NCBI GenBank assembly: GCA_964569095.1
Contig: CAZMTB010000174.1
Span: forward strand, 1-8,130
Source: JALWSI01 sp964569095 [NCBI: uncultured Aquificales bacterium]
GTDB lineage: Bacteria > Thermosulfidibacterota > Thermosulfidibacteria > Thermosulfidibacterales
DNA length: 8,130 bases
Direction of reading: 5' to 3'
Below, piece by piece: positions 1 to 8,130 of the stretch. A program made the translations under genes and the position numbers. The notes beneath the pieces were generated by a model that saw nothing but the letters and a program-made list of their open reading frames with translations, had not been told where the DNA came from and did no database searches. Every line of letters starts with the position of its first letter. The first letter of the stretch is position 1.

Positions 1-1067
1 CCAGGCATCACCATCTCTACTCCCTCAGGCAAAATCACCGTACCAGTAACGTCCGTCGTCCTAAAGTAAAACTGAGGCCTGTACCCAGGGAAAAACGGCG
101 TGTGACGACCACCCTCCTCCTTCGTCAACACATATACCTCAGCCTTGAACTTACGATACGGCTGAATGCTACCAGGCTTCGCCAATACCTGACCCCTCTT
201 AACCTCGTCCTTGCCTATACCCCTCAACAACACTCCTATGTTGTCTCCAGCTAACCCCTCGTCCAATATCTTCCGGAACATCTCTACCGACGTCGCAACC
301 GTCTTACGCGTCTCACCTAAACCTACTATCTCTACCTCTTCACCAGGCCTTATACGGCCCCTCTCTACCCTGCCTGTAACAACCGTCCCCCTGCCAGAAA
401 TCGAAAAGATGTCCTCTATCGGCATCAAAAACGGCTGATCCACAGGACGCTCAGGCTCAGGTATATAACTGTCTACCGCCTCCATCAACTTTAAAATCGA
501 CTCAGCACCATACTCCCCTGTATCACCTTCCAGCGTCTTCAACGCACTACCGCGTATCACCGGAATGTCGTCCCCAGGAAAGTCATACTTGCTCAATAAT
601 TCACGAACCTCTAACTCCACTAAATCCAATAACTCCGGATCATCTACCATGTCCACCTTGTTCAAATACACCACTATCGCCGGCACGTTAACCTGCCTCG
701 CCAACAACACGTGCTCCCTCGTCTGCGGCATGGGACCATCAGCCGCACTCACCACCAATATCGCACCGTCCATCTGCGCAGCACCCGTTATCATGTTCTT
801 GATGTAGTCAGCGTGCCCAGGACAGTCTATGTGCGCATAGTGCCTCTTCTCAGTCTCGTACTCTATGTGCGCAACGTTTATCGTAACGCCCCTCTCCCTC
901 TCCTCTGGCGCCTTGTCTATCTCCTCAAACGGCGTGAAATCCGCCCACCCCTTCTCTGCCAACACCTTCGTTATCGCTGCCGTCAACGTCGTCTTACCAT
1001 GATCAACATGCCCTATCGTCCCTATGTTTACGTGCGGCTTCGTCCGCTCATACTTCGCCTTTCCCAT
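1..1067 (-). CDS. tuf: Elongation factor Tu (partial, C-terminus outside window)
   Basis: EF-Tu is the cytoplasmic GTPase that carries aminoacyl-tRNA to the ribosomal A site. The reading frame is open from ATG at 1067 to the left edge, giving about 355 residues. The family is usually 395-400 long, so roughly 40 residues of the last beta-barrel are missing. Visible GTPase motifs are G1 GHVDHGKT (residues 19-26), the switch I stretch ending in RGVTIN, G3 DCPGH (81-85, with catalytic His85), G4 NKVD (136-139) and G5 GSAL (173-176). Domain 2 follows with [13 protein letters not shown] (225-237), then domain 3 with [22 protein letters not shown] (319-340, key residues only). The start is supported by the family N-terminus ([16 protein letters not shown]) and by a GGGAGGAG site seven bases upstream. 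It lies 65 bases after fusA and is probably cotranscribed with it. Codon use is odd: of 25 Leu codons 17 are TTG, 7 TTA and only 1 CTG, unlike the neighbouring genes. The identification is certain; the cause of the codon bias is not. Confidence 0.98.
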   Translation of the reverse strand, partial: MGKAKYERTKPHVNIGTIGHVDHGKTTLTAAITKVLAEKGWADFTPFEEIDKAPEERERGVTINVAHIEYETEKRHYAHIDCPGHADYIKNMITGAAQMDGAILVVSAADGPMPQTREHVLLARQVNVPAIVVYLNKVDMVDDPELLDLVELEVRELLSKYDFPGDDIPVIRGSALKTLEGDTGEYGAESILKLMEAVDSYIPEPERPVDQPFLMPIEDIFSISGRGTVVTGRVERGRIRPGEEVEIVGLGETRKTVATSVEMFRKILDEGLAGDNIGVLLRGIGKDEVKRGQVLAKPGSIQPYRKFKAEVYVLTKEEGGRHTPFFPGYRPQFYFRTTDVTGTVILPEGVEMVMP

Positions 1068-1074
1068 CTCTTCT

Positions 1075-1082
1075 CTCCTCCC
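1075..1082 (-). promoter_or_regulatory. Ribosome binding site of tuf
   Basis: GGGAGGAG ends seven bases upstream of the tuf ATG at 1067, an ideal spacing. It fixes the tuf start and fits the very high expression expected of EF-Tu. Confidence 0.85.
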
Positions 1083-1132
1083 TTAACGCAGCTTAAAAGC
1101 TTGTTTTTCAGGTGGTTATAGCCTATGTAAGC

Positions 1133-3220
1133 CTACGCCGTCTTCTTGCTGATGATATCCTCCGCTATGTTTGTAGGTACCTCTTCGTAATGAGAGAAAT
1201 GCATAGTGTACGACCCACGACCTTGGGTCAACGAACGCAGGGTTGTTGCGTAGCCGAACATATCGGCCAGAGGCACAAAGGCGGTAATATGCTTGATCTT
1301 TTTACGGTCTTCTATTCCCTGAATGCGACCCCTTCGGGAGTTTATGTCTCCTATCACCTCTCCCACGTACTCTTCAGGGACAACGACCTCTACCTTCATT
1401 ATGGGCTCGAGAAGGACAGGCTTCGCCTTCTTGGCCGCATCCTTAAAGGCCATTGATGCGGCTATCTTGAAGGCCATCTCAGAGGAGTCAACCTCGTGGT
1501 ACGAACCATCCAAGAGGCTCACCTTAACGTCCACCACGGGATAACCGGCAATAACACCGGTCTCCATGGCCTCCTTCACGCCCTTCTCCACGGCAGGCAC
1601 GTAGTCTTTCGGTATCGCCCCGCCCACTATCTTGTTCTCAAATTCGAAGCCTCCCTCCTCTAAGGGAGAGACCTCTATAACCACGTGTCCGTACTGGCCA
1701 CGGCCCCCCGTCTGCTTTACGTACCGGCTCTCCTGTTTCACCGTCTTTCTTATGGTCTCCCTGTAGGCCACCTGGGGTTTACCCACGTTGGCGTCCACCC
1801 CGAACTCTCGCCTCAGGCGATCTACGATGATGTCGAGGTGAAGCTCGCCCATTCCCGAGATGATCGTTTGACCCGTCTCCTCGTCAACCTTAACCTTGAA
1901 TGAGGGGTCTTCCTGAGAGAGCCTGGAGAGGGCACCCCCCAGCTTCTCCTGGTCGGCCTTGGTCTTGGGCTCTATGGCCACGGATATGACCGGCTCGGGG
2001 AACTCCATGGACTCCAACACGATGGGATGGTCAGGATCGCATAGGGTGTCTCCGGTAAGGGTGAGTTTAAGGCCCACGGCAGCGGCTATATCCCCTGCTC
2101 TCACCTCGGTGACCTCGTTTCTCTTGTTGGCGTGCATCTGAAGGAGACGCCCTATCCGCTCCTTCTTTCCACGCACCGAGTTGTAAACGGTGCTACCGGA
2201 GCTCATCACGCCAGAATAGACCCTGAAGAACACCAGCTGCCCCACATAAGGGTCCACCATCACCTTGAAGGCCAGGGCTGCGAAGGGGGCATCTTCAGAC
2301 GCCTCCCTCTTCTCGGTCTCACCGGTATCGGGGTTCACCCCCTCAACTGCCGCTATGTCAACCGGAGAGGGCAGGTAGTTTACCACCGCGTCCAGCAGGG
2401 GTTGAACTCCCTTGTTCTTGAAGGCAGAACCGCAGAGCACCGGAGTGAATGCCATCTCCACGGTCCCCTTCCGTATGGCAGGAATAAGCTCCTCTACGCT
2501 TATCTCCTCTCCCTCCAGGTACTTCTCCATTAGGGAGTCGTCCACCTCGGAGACCGCTTCGAGCATCTTCTCACGCCAGTGTTGGGCCTCCTCCATGAGC
2601 TCCTCCGGGATCTCTTCGTCGTGGAACTTGGCCCCAAGGGTCTCGTCCTCCCACACTATGGCCTTCATCTCCACCAGGTCTATCACTCCCTTGAAGTTGC
2701 CCTCGGCCCCGTAGGGAATCTGCAAGGGACAGGGAGTGGCACCGAGACGAGACTCCATCATGGAGACCACATTGTAGAAGTCGGCCCCTACACGGTCCAT
2801 CTTGTTCACGAAGGCCAGGCGAGGAACCCTGTATCGGTCTGCCTGGCGCCAAACGGTCTCAGACTGGGGCTCAACGCCCCCAACAGCACAAAAGACCACC
2901 ACCCCACCGTCGAGAACCCGGAGCGACCTCTCCACCTCAACGGTGAAGTCCACGTGCCCAGGAGTATCTATTATGTTTATCTGACAGTTTCTCCAAAAAC
3001 AGGTGGTGGCAGCAGAGGTTATGGTTATCCCTCGCTCCCTCTCCTGCTCCATCCAGTCCATCACCGCGGTCCCGTCGTGCACCTCCCCTATACGGTGCGT
3101 CTTGCCCGTGTAGTATAGGATACGCTCGGTAACCGTGGTTTTGCCCGCATCTATGTGGGCCATGATCCCTATGTTCCTCAGCTGAGCGAGGGGGATCTTG
3201 CGAGACGACGCTTCTGCCAC
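1133..3220 (-). CDS. fusA: Elongation factor G
   Basis: EF-G is the cytoplasmic translocase that uses GTP to move tRNAs and mRNA through the ribosome and, with RRF, splits post-termination ribosomes. It has 695 residues, the normal full length. Motifs seen are G1 AHIDAGKT (21-28), G2 [10 protein letters not shown] (64-73), G3 DTPGH (85-89), G4 NKMD (139-142) and G5 GSAF (264-267). The domain IV stretch GGRGQYGHV and the late GDINSRRG element are also present. All catalytic elements are intact, and the protein looks like canonical EF-G rather than a tetracycline-protection or EF-G2 paralogue. The start is GTG at 3220: the family N-terminus (ending in [16 protein letters not shown]) begins just after it, and a purine-rich GGGAG site lies five bases upstream. 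The stop is TAG. It begins 16 bases after rpsG ends, as in a typical str operon, and must be cotranscribed with rpsL and rpsG. Leucine codons in the parts I read are mostly CTN, unlike downstream tuf. Confidence 0.98.
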   Translation of the reverse strand: MAEASSRKIPLAQLRNIGIMAHIDAGKTTVTERILYYTGKTHRIGEVHDGTAVMDWMEQERERGITITSAATTCFWRNCQINIIDTPGHVDFTVEVERSLRVLDGGVVVFCAVGGVEPQSETVWRQADRYRVPRLAFVNKMDRVGADFYNVVSMMESRLGATPCPLQIPYGAEGNFKGVIDLVEMKAIVWEDETLGAKFHDEEIPEELMEEAQHWREKMLEAVSEVDDSLMEKYLEGEEISVEELIPAIRKGTVEMAFTPVLCGSAFKNKGVQPLLDAVVNYLPSPVDIAAVEGVNPDTGETEKREASEDAPFAALAFKVMVDPYVGQLVFFRVYSGVMSSGSTVYNSVRGKKERIGRLLQMHANKRNEVTEVRAGDIAAAVGLKLTLTGDTLCDPDHPIVLESMEFPEPVISVAIEPKTKADQEKLGGALSRLSQEDPSFKVKVDEETGQTIISGMGELHLDIIVDRLRREFGVDANVGKPQVAYRETIRKTVKQESRYVKQTGGRGQYGHVVIEVSPLEEGGFEFENKIVGGAIPKDYVPAVEKGVKEAMETGVIAGYPVVDVKVSLLDGSYHEVDSSEMAFKIAASMAFKDAAKKAKPVLLEPIMKVEVVVPEEYVGEVIGDINSRRGRIQGIEDRKKIKHITAFVPLADMFGYATTLRSLTQGRGSYTMHFSHYEEVPTNIAEDIISKKTA

Positions 3221-3222
3221 AA

Positions 3223-3232
3223 CCTCTCCCTT
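3223..3232 (-). promoter_or_regulatory. Ribosome binding site of fusA
   Basis: AAGGGAGAGG lies in the 16-base rpsG-fusA spacer, with GGGAG ending five bases before the GTG at 3220. No ATG is available near the conserved N-terminus, so this site decides for a GTG start. Confidence 0.7.
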
Positions 3233-3236
3233 CTAA

Positions 3237-3707
3237 CTACCAGCGGTAATGGGCAAAGGCCCTGTTCGCCTCTGCCATCTTGTGAGTGTCTTCCTTCTTC
3301 TTTATGGCAGCGCCCACTCCGTTGTAGGCGTCCAAAAGCTCTCCTGCCAAGCGATCCACCATGGTTCTCTCCTTCCTCGCCCTGGCAGCCTCAACGGTCC
3401 ACCTGAGCACCAAGGTCTTCTGCCTGTGGGGAGAGACCTCCATGGGAATCTGATAGGTAGCTCCTCCGATCCTCCTGGGCCGAACCTCAAGTATGGGCTT
3501 AACGTTTTCGAACACCTGGTTGAGAAGCTTCATGGGATCCTCTTTCGCCTTGGCAGCGGCCTTGTCCAGCGCCTCGTAGAAGATCTTCTCGGCCTTGCTC
3601 CTCTTTCCGTCCTTCATGATGTAGTTGATCATGCGGGTCACCATGACGCTTCCATACTTGGGATCTGGAAGAAACTCCCTCTTCTTTACTCCACCTTTAC
3701 GAGACAT
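3237..3707 (-). CDS. rpsG: 30S ribosomal protein S7
   Basis: S7 is a primary 16S rRNA binding protein that nucleates assembly of the 30S head and lines the E-site exit channel. The 156 residues match the usual bacterial length. Family signatures visible are LPDPKYGS near residue 13, [10 protein letters not shown] (28-37), the ENVKP and [18 protein letters not shown] stretch (residues 67-90), LRWTVEAAR (about 101-109) and the C-terminal [13 protein letters not shown]. The ATG at 3707 is preceded by GAGGAGGAGG, an unusually long purine-rich ribosome binding site offering several registers. The stop is TAG. Only 12 bases separate it from rpsL, so the two are almost certainly translated from one transcript. 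In E. coli S7 represses its own operon through a structured rpsL-rpsG spacer of roughly a hundred bases; that element cannot fit here. No unusual residues seen. Confidence 0.98.
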   Translation of the reverse strand: MSRKGGVKKREFLPDPKYGSVMVTRMINYIMKDGKRSKAEKIFYEALDKAAAKAKEDPMKLLNQVFENVKPILEVRPRRIGGATYQIPMEVSPHRQKTLVLRWTVEAARARKERTMVDRLAGELLDAYNGVGAAIKKKEDTHKMAEANRAFAHYRW

Positions 3708-3709
3708 GC

Positions 3710-3718
3710 CTCCTCCTC
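3710..3718 (-). promoter_or_regulatory. Ribosome binding site of rpsG
   Basis: GAGGAGGAGG fills almost the whole 12-base spacer between the rpsL stop and the rpsG ATG. It contains overlapping AGGAGG cores at about one and four bases from the start; the four-base register is the more plausible. It supports the ATG at 3707. Confidence 0.8.
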
Positions 3719-3719
3719 G

Positions 3720-4097
3720 CTATCTCTTCGGCTTCTTGGTTCCGTACTTGGACCTCGACTGGCGCCTTCCCTCCACGCCAGCGGTGTCCAAGGTACCACG
3801 TATGATGTGATACCTGATACCCGGAAGGTCCTTCACCCTGCCGCCCCTTATCATGGCGATGGAGTGCTCCTGCAGATTGTGCCCCTCTCCGGGGATGTAG
3901 GCAGTAACCTCTATCCTGTTGGAGAGACGCACCCTGGCAACCTTACGCAAGGCAGAGTTGGGCTTCTTGGGGGTAACCGTGTAAACGCGAACGCACACCC
4001 CTCTCTTCTGGGGACACCCCTCCAGCGCCGGAGCGGTGCTCCTGCTCTTTATCTTCTCACGGCCCTTGCGGACCAATTGGTTTATAGTAGGCACCAT
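3720..4097 (-). CDS. rpsL: 30S ribosomal protein S12
   Basis: S12 sits at the decoding centre of the 30S subunit and monitors codon-anticodon pairing; it is the classic site of streptomycin-resistance mutations. The full frame encodes 125 residues. Signatures are INQLVRKGR (5-13), [13 protein letters not shown] (28-40), [17 protein letters not shown] (42-58), [10 protein letters not shown] (70-79) and [14 protein letters not shown] (84-97). The lysines where streptomycin resistance usually arises are wild type (KKP at 44-46 and K89 of VKDLP), so no target-based resistance is predicted. D90 is the residue methylthiolated by RimO in bacteria that have it. Start choice: the outer start is ATG at 4097, but the next codon is GTG at 4094. 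Starting at GTG gives the family-standard [11 protein letters not shown] and a six-base gap to AGGAGG instead of three, so GTG is probably the true start. The stop is TAG. It is the first gene of the str operon, preceded by its own promoter. Confidence 0.97.
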   Translation of the reverse strand: MVPTINQLVRKGREKIKSRSTAPALEGCPQKRGVCVRVYTVTPKKPNSALRKVARVRLSNRIEVTAYIPGEGHNLQEHSIAMIRGGRVKDLPGIRYHIIRGTLDTAGVEGRRQSRSKYGTKKPKR

Positions 4098-4100
4098 TCA

Positions 4101-4106
4101 CCTCCT
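4101..4106 (-). promoter_or_regulatory. Ribosome binding site of rpsL
   Basis: The minus strand reads AGGAGGTGAATGGTG. AGGAGG is a perfect Shine-Dalgarno core; it sits three bases from the ATG and six bases from the in-frame GTG that follows. The better spacing of the GTG is one reason to prefer it as the rpsL start. Confidence 0.85.
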
Positions 4107-4137
4107 GACTTCTCTCGTCCCACTGAAACGGGGCGCA

Positions 4138-4166
4138 ATCCTATTGATGGCGCTAACAGCTGTCAA
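4138..4166 (-). promoter_or_regulatory. Sigma70-type promoter for rpsL-rpsG-fusA-tuf
   Basis: Read on the minus strand, a perfect -35 box TTGACA (4166-4161) is followed by a 17-base spacer and TAGGAT (4143-4138), which matches four of six -10 consensus bases. An A-run lies just upstream of the -35 and overlaps the rpoC stop. Transcription would begin near 4131, giving a leader of about 35 bases before rpsL. A promoter at this place is expected where the str operon is separable from rpoBC. There is no terminator between rpoC and this promoter, so readthrough from rpoC probably adds to its output. Confidence 0.75.
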
Positions 4167-4175
4167 GCACCTTTT

Positions 4176-8130
<3,955 letters not shown>

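Noticed and set aside
1090-1101. Near-palindrome AGCTTTTAAGCT in the fusA-tuf gap, considered as a terminator or attenuator
   Set aside because: The stem is only four or five AT-rich pairs with a tiny loop and no following T-run. It is too weak for a terminator.
1115-1120. TATAAC on the minus strand upstream of tuf, resembling a -10 box
   Set aside because: No acceptable -35 hexamer lies 16-18 bases upstream (the best matches only three of six), and no TG extension is present. A separate tuf promoter is possible but not supported.
4107-4131. Possible riboswitch or ribosomal protein binding structure in the rpsL leader
   Set aside because: The leader is about 35 bases, and I see only a weak three-pair CCC/GGG stem. 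It is too small to support a call.
4157-4164. Palindrome ACAGCTGT after rpoC, considered as an rpoC terminator stem
   Set aside because: It has no loop and no T-run on the transcribed strand, and it overlaps the -35 box of the str promoter.

Overview
The window is the junction of the rpoBC and str operons of a bacterium. Every gene lies on the minus strand, so transcription runs from high to low coordinates. In that order the genes are rpoC (RNA polymerase beta-prime, cut at the right edge), rpsL (S12), rpsG (S7), fusA (EF-G) and tuf (EF-Tu, cut at the left edge). This is the textbook bacterial order. Coding density is very high: the gaps are 78, 12, 16 and 65 bases, and no stretch longer than 78 bases lacks a gene. 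I see no RNA gene, mobile element, CRISPR array or long repeat.

Organism: the proteins are clearly bacterial. The RpoC trigger loop carries an insertion of about 180 residues that matches the position and size of SI3 (beta-prime In6). This points to a Gram-negative type lineage (proteobacterial, desulfobacterial, Aquificota or Nitrospirota-like) and argues against Firmicutes or Actinobacteria. Frequent ATA (Ile) and AGG (Arg) codons would suit a thermophile, but that is weak evidence. I cannot name a genus.

Layout: rpoC occupies 4176-8130, with both zinc sites, the NADFDGD catalytic loop, bridge helix and trigger loop intact. The 78-base gap after it holds a good sigma70-type promoter (TTGACA, 17-base spacer, TAGGAT), which should start the str transcript. 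rpsL follows with a tandem ATG-GTG start, of which the GTG is probably the one used. rpsG and fusA are packed tightly behind it, and fusA starts with GTG. tuf follows after 65 bases with its own strong ribosome binding site.

Together the genes supply the catalytic subunit of transcription, two 30S proteins (the decoding-centre S12 and the head-nucleating S7) and the two main elongation GTPases.

I found no novel system. The points worth a second look are the very different codon usage of tuf compared with its neighbours, the rpsL start choice, the promoter between rpoC and rpsL, TAG stops on three genes in a row, and the absence of room for an E. coli-style S7 autoregulatory element.
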